The notes beneath the pieces were generated by a model. The model saw only the letters and a program-made list of their open reading frames with translations. It had not been told where the DNA came from and ran no database searches. A program made the translations under genes and the position numbers. This document shows, in pieces, positions 16,061 through 25,063 of a DNA stretch of 64,000 nt (position 1 is its first letter; the number at the start of each line of letters is the position of its first letter). The DNA comes from Streptomyces sp. NRRL WC-3742. GTDB taxonomy: Bacteria > Actinomycetota > Actinomycetes > Streptomycetales > Streptomycetaceae. Location: the NCBI RefSeq assembly GCF_000720635.1, contig NZ_JOCF01000056.1:1-64000 (forward strand), given 5' to 3'.

Positions 16061-17995
16061 ATGAGCGCCCTGCCCGCGCCCACCACCGCCCAGACCGTCC
16101 AGCCAGTCCAGACCGTTGAGCCCGTCCTGACCGCTCAGCCCGTTGAGCCCGCTCAGCCCGCTCAGCCCGCTCAGCCCGTCCTGACCGTCCCCGAACTGAT
16201 CGCCCGCCACGCCGAGCGGACCCCGGACGCCCTCGCCCTCCTCGACGGCACCACCGCCGTCACCTACCGCGAACTCCACGAGTCCGCAGGCCGGTTGGCC
16301 TCCGTCCTCGCCGCCCGGGGCGTCGGCCCCGGCCACGCCGTCGGCCTGCTGTGCGCCCGCGCCGCCCGCCTGGCCGTCGCCCAGCTCGCCGTCTGGCGCG
16401 CCGGCGGCCACGTCGTCCCGCTCGACCCGGCCTACCCGCGCCCGCGCCTCGCCGAGACCGTCGAGGACGCCGGAGCGCGGCTCGTCCTCGGTGACAAGGC
16501 CCTGCTCGCCGAGACGGGCCTGCCCGCCGAACGCACCCTCGTCCTCGGCGAGCACGACGGCGACTCCGCCTGGGGAGCCGCCCCCGACGCCGCCCGTGCC
16601 GACGGGCCCGCGCTCGTCTTCTACACCTCCGGCTCCACCGGCCGACCCAAGGGCGTCCTCGTCCCGCACAGCGCCGTCACCGACCTGGTCACCGCCCCCG
16701 ACGCCCTCGCCCTCGGCCCCCGCGACCGGGTGCTGTGCCACTCCGCCCTCGGCTTCGACGCCACCACCTTCGAACTGTGGGCCCCGCTCGCCCACGGCGC
16801 CGCCGTCGCCGTCGCCTCGGCCGACCGGCCCACCGCCGAGGACCTGGTCCGCGACGTCGAACGGTACGGCGTCACCACCCTGTTCCTCACCACCGCCCTC
16901 TTCCACCACCTCGCCGCCCGGCAGTCCCGCGTCTTCGGCGTGCTGCGCACCCTCGCCGTCGGCGGCGAAGCCCTCTCGCCCGAATACGCCGGGGCCGTGC
17001 TGCGGGCGTTCCCCTGGCTGGAGCTGTACAACGTCTACGGCCCCACCGAGGCCACCACCTTCACCACCCTGCACCGCATCACCGCCGCCGACTGCACCGG
17101 CGAGACGCCCGTCCCCATCGGCCGGCCCTTCGGCGGCGCCCGCGCCCTCGTTCTCGACGAGCGCCAGGAGCCCGTGGCCCCCGGGGAGAACGGCGAACTG
17201 TGGATCGCCGGCGCCCGCGTCGCGCAGGGCTACCTCAACCGGCCCGAGCTCACCGCCGAACGCTTCCGTGAGCTGCCCGGCACCGGCCGGGCCTACCGCA
17301 GCGGCGACGTCGTACGCCAACGGCCCGACGGCGCACTGGAGTTCCAGGGCCGCACCGACGACCAGGTCAAGGTGCGCGGCTTCCGGATCGAGCCCGGTGA
17401 GGTCGAACAGGCGCTGCTGCGCCACCCCGAGGTCGCGGAGGCCGCCGTGGTCGTCCGCCATCCCGGCGCACCCGACGCGGCCCTCACCGCCTGCGTCGTC
17501 CTCGCCGAGGGCCACCGCCCCTCGGTCGCCACCCTGCGCGAGCGGCTCGCCGCGCAGCTGCCCGCCCACCTGGTGCCCACCGCTTGGGCGGTTCTCGACG
17601 AACTGCCGCTCAACGGCAGCGGCAAGGTCGACCGCAAGGCCCTCGCCGCCTCGACGGCCGATCCCGTGGAGGCGGGCGCCACCGCCGACCTCACCCCGAT
17701 CCAGCAGGTCGTCGCCGACGCCTGGGCCCGCGCCCTCGGCCGACCCGTCACCGACCCGGCCGCCGACTTCCTCACCGAAGGCGGCCACTCCCTGCTCGCC
17801 ATGTGGATCGTCGACGACCTGCGCGAGGACCTCGGCGCCGAACTCTCCCTCGCCGACTTCCTCGGCCACCCCACCGTCGCCGCCCAGGCCGACCTGCTCG
17901 AACAGGCCCTGCTTGCCGCGCACGGCGCTGTGCCGGACGCCGGTTCGGGCGCCGGTTCGGACGCGGGTTCGGCCGGAGAGGAGGCCGCCCGATGA
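16061..17995 (+). CDS. NRPS adenylation-thiolation didomain (A-T) 2
   Basis: This encodes 644 residues from ATG 16061. A 40-residue Pro/Gln/Val leader (repeats of PAQ, encoded by a 9-bp DNA repeat) precedes the A domain: core FYTSGSTGRPKGVLV near 188, LGFDATTFELW, NVYGPTEATTFTT, YRSGDVVRQRPDG, and lysine loop LNGSGKVDRKAL. Carrier serine in GGHSLLAMW is at about 577. Specificity residues read about D-A-F-F-A-G-V-T-F, closest to codes I know for branched aliphatic amino acids (Val/Ile); this is inference. A Gly/Ser/Ala tail (DAGSGAGSDAGS) may be a flexible linker to the next protein. Its stop overlaps the next ATG (ATGA). Confidence 0.9.
   Translation: MSALPAPTTAQTVQPVQTVEPVLTAQPVEPAQPAQPAQPVLTVPELIARHAERTPDALALLDGTTAVTYRELHESAGRLASVLAARGVGPGHAVGLLCARAARLAVAQLAVWRAGGHVVPLDPAYPRPRLAETVEDAGARLVLGDKALLAETGLPAERTLVLGEHDGDSAWGAAPDAARADGPALVFYTSGSTGRPKGVLVPHSAVTDLVTAPDALALGPRDRVLCHSALGFDATTFELWAPLAHGAAVAVASADRPTAEDLVRDVERYGVTTLFLTTALFHHLAARQSRVFGVLRTLAVGGEALSPEYAGAVLRAFPWLELYNVYGPTEATTFTTLHRITAADCTGETPVPIGRPFGGARALVLDERQEPVAPGENGELWIAGARVAQGYLNRPELTAERFRELPGTGRAYRSGDVVRQRPDGALEFQGRTDDQVKVRGFRIEPGEVEQALLRHPEVAEAAVVVRHPGAPDAALTACVVLAEGHRPSVATLRERLAAQLPAHLVPTAWAVLDELPLNGSGKVDRKALAASTADPVEAGATADLTPIQQVVADAWARALGRPVTDPAADFLTEGGHSLLAMWIVDDLREDLGAELSLADFLGHPTVAAQADLLEQALLAAHGAVPDAGSGAGSDAGSAGEEAAR
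16133..16177 (+). repeat. 9-bp tandem repeat GCTCAGCCC in the A-T 2 leader
   Basis: Five units in 9-bp register (16133, variant GTTGAGCCC at 16142, then 16151, 16160, 16169). The unit is the reverse complement of the one at 28131-28202. Confidence 0.8.
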
Positions 17996-20787
17996 GCATC
18001 GTCGACCAGAGCGACCTGCTGCGCCGCGCCCGCAGCCGCCCCGTCAGCCCCGTCAGCCCCGCCGCGCCGCGCCCCGGCGGCGACGGCGGCCCTGCGCCGC
18101 TCTCCCACGCCCAGCAGCGGATGTGGCTCATGGACCGCCTCGGGCAGGGCGGCGCCCTCTACAACGTGCCGCTCGCCACCCGGCTGCGCGGTCCGCTCGA
18201 CTCCGGCGCCCTCGCCGTCGCGCTCACCGCCCTCACCGAACGGCACGCCGCCCTGCGGACCCGCTACCCGCAGCGGGGCGAACAGCCCTACCAGCAGGTC
18301 GACCCGGCGGCCCCGGTGGAACTGGTGATCGAGGAGGTCGCGGCCGAGGCGTCGGCGGCCCGGCTCGAGGCGGAGGCTTCCCGGCCGTTCGACCTCACGG
18401 CGGGGCCCGTGCTGCGGACGCTGCTGCTCCGGCACGCGGAGGAGGACCACACGCTGATCCTGACGATCCATCACATCGCCGTCGACGGCGGCTCGCTGCC
18501 CGTTCTCGCCGAGGACCTCGCCGCCCTCTACGCCGCCGCCCGCGACGGATCGGATCCCCAACTCCCGGCGCCCGCACTGCCGTACACCACCTACGCCCGG
18601 GAGGAGCGCGCCCGCGACGCCGAACTCACCGCCGCCGCCGACGCCCGCGCCCGCCACCTGGCCGGCGCCCGCCCGCTCCCGCTGCTGCGTCCCGTCCCGC
18701 CGGGGGCGCGCGAACGCCGCGCCGCCCTGCACACCGCCCCGCTCGGCCCGGGCACCGTCGAGGGCCTGCGCCGCCTCGGCGCCCGGCACGGCGCCACCCT
18801 CTACGCCGTCCTCCTCGCCGCAGCCTTCGCCACCCTGCGCACCGCCACCGGCGAGGACGACCTCACCCTGGCCTGCGCCAGCGGCCACCGGGCCCGGCCC
18901 GCACTGCGCCGCACGGTCGGCCTGGCCGTCAACACCCTCGCCGTCCGGGCCGACCTGGCGGGCGACCCCGCCTTCACCGAGGTCCTGAGCCGGGCCAGGG
19001 CCGCCCTGCTGGACGCCCAGCAGCACCACGACGTGCCCTTCGACCTGGTCGTCGAGCGCCTCGGCACCGCCGCCCGGGGCGCCGACGGCACCCCGCTGCT
19101 GTCCGTCAGCTGCGACCTCGTCCAGGCCCCGGCCCCGCTCACCCTCCCTGGGCTCGCGGCCGAGAGCGTCGAACTCGACCTGGGGCTCGCCAAGTTCGGG
19201 ATCGCGCTGCTGCTGGAGGACGGGCCGCAGCCGCGCTGCCTGCTCCAGCGCGACCGGGACGCGCTGGACGAAGCCACGGCCGCCCGGCTGCTCGAGGGCT
19301 TCGCCGCGCTGCTGACCGCCGTGGCCGAGGACGGGGACCGGCGGTTGAGCGACCTGCCCGGCGAGCGCCTCGCCCCGACGGCCCTCCGGGACCCGGTCGT
19401 CGAAGCCCTGCTGGCCGATCCGAGGGTGGCCGAGGCATCCGTGGTCGAGGCCGGCGACGGGCCGCCCCTCGCCTACGTCGTGGTGCGCGGCCCCGTCGCG
19501 CCCAGCGGCACCGACCTGCGGGCCGCGCTGCGCGGGCGCGTCTCGGCCGATCAACTCCCGTACGCCGTCACCCTGGTGGACCGCCTGCCGCGCCACCCGG
19601 ACGGCGGCCTCGACCACGGACACCTCCCCGGGGCCGCCGTGGAACGGGCGGACCCCGGCCTGCTCGAAGCCGTCCGCACGGCCTTCGGCGACCTGCTCGG
19701 CGCCACCCCGCCCGCCGACGGCGACTTCTTCGTCCTCGGCGGCCACTCCCTGGTCGCCGTCCAGCTCGCCGAACGGCTGCGCACGGCCCTCGGCCTCCCG
19801 CTGACGGGCCTCGACATCCTCGAACAGCGCACCCCGCGCGCCCTCGCCGCCCTCCTCGCCACCCGCGCCGAGGAACGCCGCGCCGCCCGGCCCCGCAGCG
19901 TCGGGTCCGTGCGCCGCACCGGCACCGTCCTGGTGACCGGCGCCACCGGCGGGGTCGGCGCGGCGGTCCTCCAGGAACTCATGGCCCAGGGCCGGCCCGT
20001 CCGCGCCCTGGTCCGCCCCGAATCCGCCCACCTGCCCGCCCTGCACGGCGCCGACCTCGCCGAGGGCGACCTCGCCGACCCGGACAGCCTGCGCCGCGCC
20101 GTCGAGGGCGCCGACGCCGTGATCCACGCCGCCTGCACCTTCACCGACCACGACACCGACCGTGCCGCCATGAGCGCCCTCCTCGACGGCTGGCGCGGCC
20201 GGGGCCCGTTCGTCTTCGTCAGCAGCATCGACGCCTACGGCCGCCCGGCCGCCACCGACGTCCCCGAGGGCGGGCCCGTCGGCGCGGCCGTCAGTCCGTA
20301 CGGGCAGGCCAAGCTGGACTGCGAACGGCTGCTGTTCGAAGCCGCCGGCCGGGGCCCGGTCACCGCCGTGCGCGCGCCCATCGTCTGGGGCCCGCACCAC
20401 CGCCTGCGCGACCAGCTGCGCTGGGGATCCACCGGCGCGCTCTACCAGGCCGCGCTCGCCGGTGAACCGATCATCCTCCCGGAGGCACCCTCCTGGGCGG
20501 CCTGGGTGCACGCCGCCGCCCTCGCCCGCGCGCTCGCGGGCTGCGCCACGGCGGGACACCCCTCCGCCGGGCGCGTCGTCAACGCGGTCGGCGGCCACGT
20601 CACCTGGCCGGAGTTCACCGCCGAACTCGTCCAGTTGCTCGGCTCCGCCAGCACCGTCACCCTCGGCCCGGACGCCGACCCGGAGTTGAGCCGCCCCTGG
20701 CACTACCGTGCCGAAACCCTCGCTGACCTGCTGCACCCCGAACCGGGCGAGGACTGGCGGGCCGTCCTGGCCGCCATGGTGAGCTGA
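17992..20787 (+). CDS. NRPS termination protein: C - A(C-terminal lobe only) - T - SDR-like domain
   Basis: This encodes 931 residues. The condensation domain (about 30-450) has intact HHIAVDG at 160-166. Residues about 465-546 match only the small C-terminal lobe of an adenylation domain (VVEALLADPRVAEASVV, DLRAALRGRVSADQLPYAV); the large lobe is gone, and the catalytic-lysine loop NGKVDR is replaced by DGGLDHGH. The carrier has GGHSLVAVQ with serine 586. Residues about 645-931 form an extended SDR-like domain: TGATGGVG nucleotide loop and SPYGQAK giving the Tyr770/Lys774 catalytic pair. It lacks the TGATGFLG pattern of classic NRPS reductase domains. It may release the peptide by reduction or modify it while bound. 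The carrier must be loaded in trans or receive only the finished chain. Confidence 0.88.
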   Translation: MSIVDQSDLLRRARSRPVSPVSPAAPRPGGDGGPAPLSHAQQRMWLMDRLGQGGALYNVPLATRLRGPLDSGALAVALTALTERHAALRTRYPQRGEQPYQQVDPAAPVELVIEEVAAEASAARLEAEASRPFDLTAGPVLRTLLLRHAEEDHTLILTIHHIAVDGGSLPVLAEDLAALYAAARDGSDPQLPAPALPYTTYAREERARDAELTAAADARARHLAGARPLPLLRPVPPGARERRAALHTAPLGPGTVEGLRRLGARHGATLYAVLLAAAFATLRTATGEDDLTLACASGHRARPALRRTVGLAVNTLAVRADLAGDPAFTEVLSRARAALLDAQQHHDVPFDLVVERLGTAARGADGTPLLSVSCDLVQAPAPLTLPGLAAESVELDLGLAKFGIALLLEDGPQPRCLLQRDRDALDEATAARLLEGFAALLTAVAEDGDRRLSDLPGERLAPTALRDPVVEALLADPRVAEASVVEAGDGPPLAYVVVRGPVAPSGTDLRAALRGRVSADQLPYAVTLVDRLPRHPDGGLDHGHLPGAAVERADPGLLEAVRTAFGDLLGATPPADGDFFVLGGHSLVAVQLAERLRTALGLPLTGLDILEQRTPRALAALLATRAEERRAARPRSVGSVRRTGTVLVTGATGGVGAAVLQELMAQGRPVRALVRPESAHLPALHGADLAEGDLADPDSLRRAVEGADAVIHAACTFTDHDTDRAAMSALLDGWRGRGPFVFVSSIDAYGRPAATDVPEGGPVGAAVSPYGQAKLDCERLLFEAAGRGPVTAVRAPIVWGPHHRLRDQLRWGSTGALYQAALAGEPIILPEAPSWAAWVHAAALARALAGCATAGHPSAGRVVNAVGGHVTWPEFTAELVQLLGSASTVTLGPDADPELSRPWHYRAETLADLLHPEPGEDWRAVLAAMVS

Positions 20788-20804
20788 CCCGAGCCCTCCG
20801 GTTG

Positions 20805-20868
20805 CCCCCGCCACTACATCCGTAGTGTCACTACGCACGTAGTGGCACTACGGATGTAGTGGCGGGGG
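20805..20868. terminator. 64-bp palindrome, bidirectional terminator
   Basis: Two 31-bp arms (20805-20835 and 20838-20868) with a 2-base loop and a single mismatch (T opposite G, a wobble pair in RNA). It separates the convergent NRPS and VWA genes. The inner motif ACTACGGATGTAGTG recurs in the hairpin at 30404-30448. Confidence 0.85.
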
Positions 20869-20891
20869 TCGTGCAGTGAGGCGCTGCGCCA

Positions 20892-22127
20892 TCACCCGAT
20901 GGTGACCACCCGCGCCCACCCCGGTGGCTGGTCCGGGCGGTAGTCCGGGTCCCACTCCCGTACCTGCGCGTGCCGGGAGAAGAGGCCGACCACCGTCCGG
21001 CACGGCGGCGCCGCCGTCGGCCACCGCGTCTGGCCGTCCGTCAGCACGACCACGACGTCCGGCGCGGGCCGGGCTCGCAGGGCGGCCGTGAAACCCGTCC
21101 GCAGGTCGGTGCCGCCGCCCCCGACGAGTTCGATGCCCTCGGCCCGGCACAGTTGCTGCACGGCCTGCGCCGCAGCGTCGCAGGAGAGCACCGACACCTG
21201 GTCGCGGCGCCCGCCCACCGCCTTGCCGATCGCCGCCACCTCCAGCAGGGCGCTGCCCAGCTCCGCGTCCGAGACCGACCCCGAGGTGTCCACCACCACC
21301 GCCACCCGGGGCGGGCGCCGCCGCAGGCTCGGCAGGACCACTCCGGGCAGCGAGGCCGAGCGGCGCGCCGGGCGGCCGTAGCTGTAGTCGTCGCCCGCGC
21401 CGCCCGAGGCCAGCGCGGAGCGCAGCGCGGCGCCGAGCAGCTCGCGCCACGGCTGCGGCGGGTGCAGGGCGTCCTCGGCCCAGCGGCGCCAGCCCTTCGG
21501 GGTGTCGCCGGGCCGGGCCCGGATGCCCTCGGCGACGCGGAAGCGGACGGCGTCCCGCTCCTGCGGGCTCAGGCCGTGGCCGCCGTCCGGGCCGAGCTCC
21601 CAGGGGCGGGGGAGCCCGTCGGCGCCGGCGCCGCAGTCCAGCCAGGCCACACGCGGGTCGTGCGGGTTGACGTGCACGCTCCGCACGTAGTCCTCCATGA
21701 GCCAGCCCGCCGGCAGGTTCAGCAGGGCGGCTTCGACCGCTCCCTCGGGGGTGATCAGGCCGTCGCCGTACGCGTCGTCGTTGATCTCGCAGTCGGCGGC
21801 GATGTTGACGCGCAGTCGCCAGGCCGGGCCGTCCTCGCCGAGGCGCTTCGCCAGGCGGTCGCCGCGCCCGTGGTGGTCACGCAGCAGGTGGGACACCTCG
21901 TGCACCCACACCGAAGCCAGTTCCTCGATCGGGGTGCGGGCGACGAAGGCGGGGGAGGCGTAGCAGCGCCAGTACGGGTCGACGGCCATGGTCGGCACCC
22001 GGCGCGACTCGACCACGTGCAGCGCGAACAGGGCCGTCGCCAGGTACGGCCGCGCGCGGGTCGCGTGCAGCCGGGCCGCGTACAGCTTCTCGAGGTCCAG
22101 GCCGGACGGGGCGGCGGCGGTGGTCAT
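20892..22127 (-). CDS. DUF2201-type putative metallopeptidase with VWA-like domain
   Basis: This encodes 411 residues from ATG 22127; the start overlaps the stop of the ATPase gene (ATGA). The N-terminal half has a zinc-protease-like helix VWVHEVSHLLRDHHGR (about residues 75-90) and NIAADCEINDDAY, the DUF2201 N-terminal signature. The C-terminal third is a VWA-like domain with metal-site motif VDTSGSVS and GGGGTDLRTGF, then VVVLTDGQT. Proteins of this kind partner with MoxR ATPases in chaperone-like or metal-insertion complexes; the target is unknown. Cytoplasmic, with no signal peptide. Confidence 0.85.
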   Translation of the reverse strand: MTTAAAPSGLDLEKLYAARLHATRARPYLATALFALHVVESRRVPTMAVDPYWRCYASPAFVARTPIEELASVWVHEVSHLLRDHHGRGDRLAKRLGEDGPAWRLRVNIAADCEINDDAYGDGLITPEGAVEAALLNLPAGWLMEDYVRSVHVNPHDPRVAWLDCGAGADGLPRPWELGPDGGHGLSPQERDAVRFRVAEGIRARPGDTPKGWRRWAEDALHPPQPWRELLGAALRSALASGGAGDDYSYGRPARRSASLPGVVLPSLRRRPPRVAVVVDTSGSVSDAELGSALLEVAAIGKAVGGRRDQVSVLSCDAAAQAVQQLCRAEGIELVGGGGTDLRTGFTAALRARPAPDVVVVLTDGQTRWPTAAPPCRTVVGLFSRHAQVREWDPDYRPDQPPGWARVVTIG

Positions 22128-23365
22128 CCGCGCCCCTTCGCCGTGACGGCATCCGCCCGCCGGGAGATCGCCAGCGTCGAGGCCAGGTGCTCGATCGACT
22201 CCGGCACCTCCCAGTCCTCCTGCCGCAGCGAGGCGAGCGTGGTCGCCGGGACGACCAGCAGGTCGGGCGCGCCCGTGCGCAGCGCCCGGGCCAGCAGCTC
22301 CCAGGCCGCGTCCCAGCGTTCCCGCTCCGGCCGGTGGCGCACGGCGGCCACCACCGCGTCCAGCACCACCTGCCGCAGGTCGCCGCGCTCGGGCAGGACG
22401 GCGGCGCAGGGGTCGGCGAGCAGGTCCTCCGGGTCGGGCAGGTCCATCCGGTCCAGGTATGCCATCAGCTCCAGCCCCGGGCCGTCCCCGACCGTGCCGC
22501 GGACCAGCAGCGACAGCACCTCCCGGGAGGAGCCCGCGGCCGTGGCGAAGGCCGTCAGCCGCAGGGTCATGTCCCAGCTGCGCGGGGAGGGCCAGGCCCC
22601 GCCGCGCCGGGTCTCGGTGGTGGGCAGCCGGTGCACCAGCTCCGGGCGGGCGGCCAGCAGTCCGCACACCGCCCGCCGGGCCAGCGCCACCGCCGGCTCC
22701 AGCGCCTGCGGGTCCAGCCGAGGCAGCGTCGCCACCGGCCAGACGCCGCCGAGGCCCCGCACCACCACCTCGGGGTCGTGCGCCCATTGCAGGTGCACGA
22801 ACCGGTTCGCCAGCGGCGGGCTCAGCTCCCACCCGTCGGCCGCCGAGGAGCGCGGGTTGGCGGCGGCCACGATCCGTACGCCCGGAGGCAGTTGGAGCGC
22901 ACCGATGCGTCGCTCCAGGACGAGCCGCAGCAGCGCCGCCTGCACGGCGGGCGGCGCGGTGGACAGCTCGTCGAGGAACAGCAGGCCCCGCCCGGCCCGG
23001 ACCAGGCGCACCGCCCAGTCCGGTGGCGCCAGCGGGACGCCCTGCTGCGCCGGGTCGTCGCCGATGATCGGCAGTCCGGCGAAGTCGGAGGGCTCGTGGA
23101 CGCTCGCGATCACCGTCGTCAGCGGCAACTCCAGGGCGGCGGCGAGCTGGTGGAGCGCGGCGGTCTTGCCGATGCCGGGCTCGCCCCAGAGCAGGACGGG
23201 CAGGTCGGCGGCGACGGCGAGGGTCAGCGCCTCCAACTGGTCGTCGGAGCGCGGCTCGGTGCTGGTGTCACCGAGGAGGCCGAGCAGCCGGGCGGCGACG
23301 TCGAGCCGGGCGGCGGGGGGAGTGGACGTGGGCGTGGGCGTGGACGTGGGCATGGGCATGGGCAT
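22124..23365 (-). CDS. MoxR-type AAA+ ATPase
   Basis: This encodes 413 residues from ATG 23365 (GAGGTGA upstream). After a repetitive MPMPMPTSTPTPTSTP leader, encoded by hexanucleotide repeats, comes a AAA+ core: Walker A LLWGEPGIGKTAAL, Walker B GRGLLFLDELSTAP, sensor 1 RIVAAANPRSSA, and an arginine-finger segment LANRFVHLQW. MoxR ATPases act with VWA proteins to remodel or activate target proteins using ATP. It is overlapped by the VWA/DUF2201 gene, forming a translationally coupled pair. Confidence 0.88.
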   Translation of the reverse strand: MPMPMPTSTPTPTSTPPAARLDVAARLLGLLGDTSTEPRSDDQLEALTLAVAADLPVLLWGEPGIGKTAALHQLAAALELPLTTVIASVHEPSDFAGLPIIGDDPAQQGVPLAPPDWAVRLVRAGRGLLFLDELSTAPPAVQAALLRLVLERRIGALQLPPGVRIVAAANPRSSAADGWELSPPLANRFVHLQWAHDPEVVVRGLGGVWPVATLPRLDPQALEPAVALARRAVCGLLAARPELVHRLPTTETRRGGAWPSPRSWDMTLRLTAFATAAGSSREVLSLLVRGTVGDGPGLELMAYLDRMDLPDPEDLLADPCAAVLPERGDLRQVVLDAVVAAVRHRPERERWDAAWELLARALRTGAPDLLVVPATTLASLRQEDWEVPESIEHLASTLAISRRADAVTAKGRG

Positions 23366-23410
23366 GCGTCATCACCTCGTGAAGTCGTGTGGAGTGGGAA
23401 GGTGTCGGGC

Positions 23411-24766
23411 TCAGCGCCCGGTGGTCTCGCGCGGGTGGGAGCGGTGGCCCGTCGGGCGCCGGCGGAAGGGGAAACCGGGGCACCCCGGAGCGACCAGGCC
23501 GCTGCGGTAGAGCCCGTACGTGACGCGTCGATTCGCGATCGCGTCCAGCTCCGCCCGCAGTGGGCCCTCGGGCAGCCGTGCCCGCGCGCCGAGCAGGGCT
23601 TCGACCTGGACGAGCGCCCCGGCGTGGTCGCCGTGGCGGAGCCGTTCGCGGATGTCGGTGAGCTCCGAGGGACGCCGGTGCGCCTGTTCGACGGCCCGCA
23701 GGCAGGGCAGCGGGGTGCCGGAGAGCGCCGACAGCAGCCGCTCGCGCCGCAGTTGGACCGGATCGTGGTCGAGCGGGGTGAGCGCCCCGTCGACCACGGC
23801 GATCCGGTGCACGGCTCCCCGGCAGTCCACCAGCCGGTGGGTGGGCGGGAGTTGCGGCCCGACCGGCCCGACCGGCCCGACCGGCCCGGCCGAGGGGTGT
23901 TCCGACGGCGCCAGCGCGGCGGCCACCAGCGGGTGCAGGAGATCGGGACCGAGCACGCCGCAGCGCAGCAGGTCCAGATCCGGCGGCACCCAGGTCGCGG
24001 CCTCCGGCAGCAGCGGCAGCGCCTTCACGTCACCGGTGGCCTCGACCGGCTCGGCGTCGCCGCCCGGGTCGATCAGCAGCCGACGGTGCCCGCCGAGTCG
24101 CACCACGACCGGCCCGGCGGGCCTGCCCTCGGCACGCAGCAGCAGCGAAGCCTCGGCGGCCCAACGGTCCACGGCGGGGCGCAGGTTGACCGGGTCGGAG
24201 TCCGCCGCCGGGTCCCCGCGCCCGGCCCGCAGTGCCAGCTCCCCGCTGCGCCCGGCGTCCCACAGGTGCCGGTGCAGGTCGAGGCGGAAGCGCCGACTGG
24301 GGTGCGGATGCGGATGCGGGAGCGGGTGCGGGAGCGGGGGTGCGCCGGAGGGCGAGCCGCCCCAGAGCGCCAGGCTGATCCGCTGGCCGAACTCCGCCCA
24401 GGCGGGGGGAGTTCGGACCACCAGGGTGAGCGGCCGTTCGCCCGGGTAGCGGACCAGCGGCACGGTCAGGCCCGCCCGCAGCAGCCCGTCCGGGGCCGTT
24501 CTGGGCAGGTGCCAGCGCAGCAGGTCCGGCGCCAGGCGGCGCAGGTCGTCCCGTACGCGGTGGGTGAGGTCCCGGCCGTGGGCGCGTGCGACGTCCCGGA
24601 GCCGGAACTCCACGTCGACGCGGGAGGCGGAACACGCCCCGGCCCAGTCGCCGACGAGGCGGCGGGCGGTGGCGGTCTCGATCATCTCCGGCGGTACGGC
24701 GTAGTCGCGCACCCGGCGCCAGAGGGAGAGGTGGGAGGTGTACCCGTCCAGGGCGGGAGTGCTCAT
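23411..24766 (-). CDS. unknown protein, first gene of the MoxR/VWA unit
   Basis: This encodes 451 residues from ATG 24766. No domain is recognised. It has no signal peptide or membrane helix. It is rich in Arg, Leu and Pro, with simple-sequence inserts (PLPHPLPHPHPHP around 149-161 and VGPVGPVGP near 300) arising from short DNA repeats. Folded-looking parts include ATARRLVGDWAGACSASRVD near the start and LSALSGTPLPCLRAVEQAH near the end. It lies 45 bp before the ATPase gene on the same strand, so it is probably the substrate or scaffold partner of the ATPase and VWA proteins; that is inference from position. Confidence 0.65.
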   Translation of the reverse strand: MSTPALDGYTSHLSLWRRVRDYAVPPEMIETATARRLVGDWAGACSASRVDVEFRLRDVARAHGRDLTHRVRDDLRRLAPDLLRWHLPRTAPDGLLRAGLTVPLVRYPGERPLTLVVRTPPAWAEFGQRISLALWGGSPSGAPPLPHPLPHPHPHPSRRFRLDLHRHLWDAGRSGELALRAGRGDPAADSDPVNLRPAVDRWAAEASLLLRAEGRPAGPVVVRLGGHRRLLIDPGGDAEPVEATGDVKALPLLPEAATWVPPDLDLLRCGVLGPDLLHPLVAAALAPSEHPSAGPVGPVGPVGPQLPPTHRLVDCRGAVHRIAVVDGALTPLDHDPVQLRRERLLSALSGTPLPCLRAVEQAHRRPSELTDIRERLRHGDHAGALVQVEALLGARARLPEGPLRAELDAIANRRVTYGLYRSGLVAPGCPGFPFRRRPTGHRSHPRETTGR

Positions 24767-25063
24767 CAGCACTCACCTTGCGTGGACGGGACCTCCGATC
24801 TGTGGAGAGCGTGAGTCTTCATCGCCGGGAGCATAACCACAACCGTGGCCCGTCCGCCAGGCCGATTCGCCTCTGGAGGCCCGCTGGAGAGGTGGTCGAA
24901 GCCGCTGGCCCGCGCGGTGGAGGCCGTGCTGTGGTAGTCGGCGGAGCCGCTGTGTCCGGGTGCGTCCTGCCCTGGCCGCCGCCGCCCAGGGGGCCTGCCG
25001 TTCAGGCCAGTTGACCGCAGGGCCCGCGCCCGACGCGGGCCGGGGAGAATCGAAGGACCGCCG
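24767..25063. other. intergenic region
   Basis: About 300 bp between the divergent MoxR unit and the DUF1772 pseudogene. It holds a hairpin (GGCCCGCG 25021-25028, CGCGGGCC 25034-25041) and a TTGACC at 25011-25016; no gene is seen. Confidence 0.4.

Noticed and set aside
22128..22832. N-terminal extension of the VWA protein frame
   Set aside because: It lies over the MoxR ATPase gene; the ATGA overlap at 22124-22127 defines the true start.
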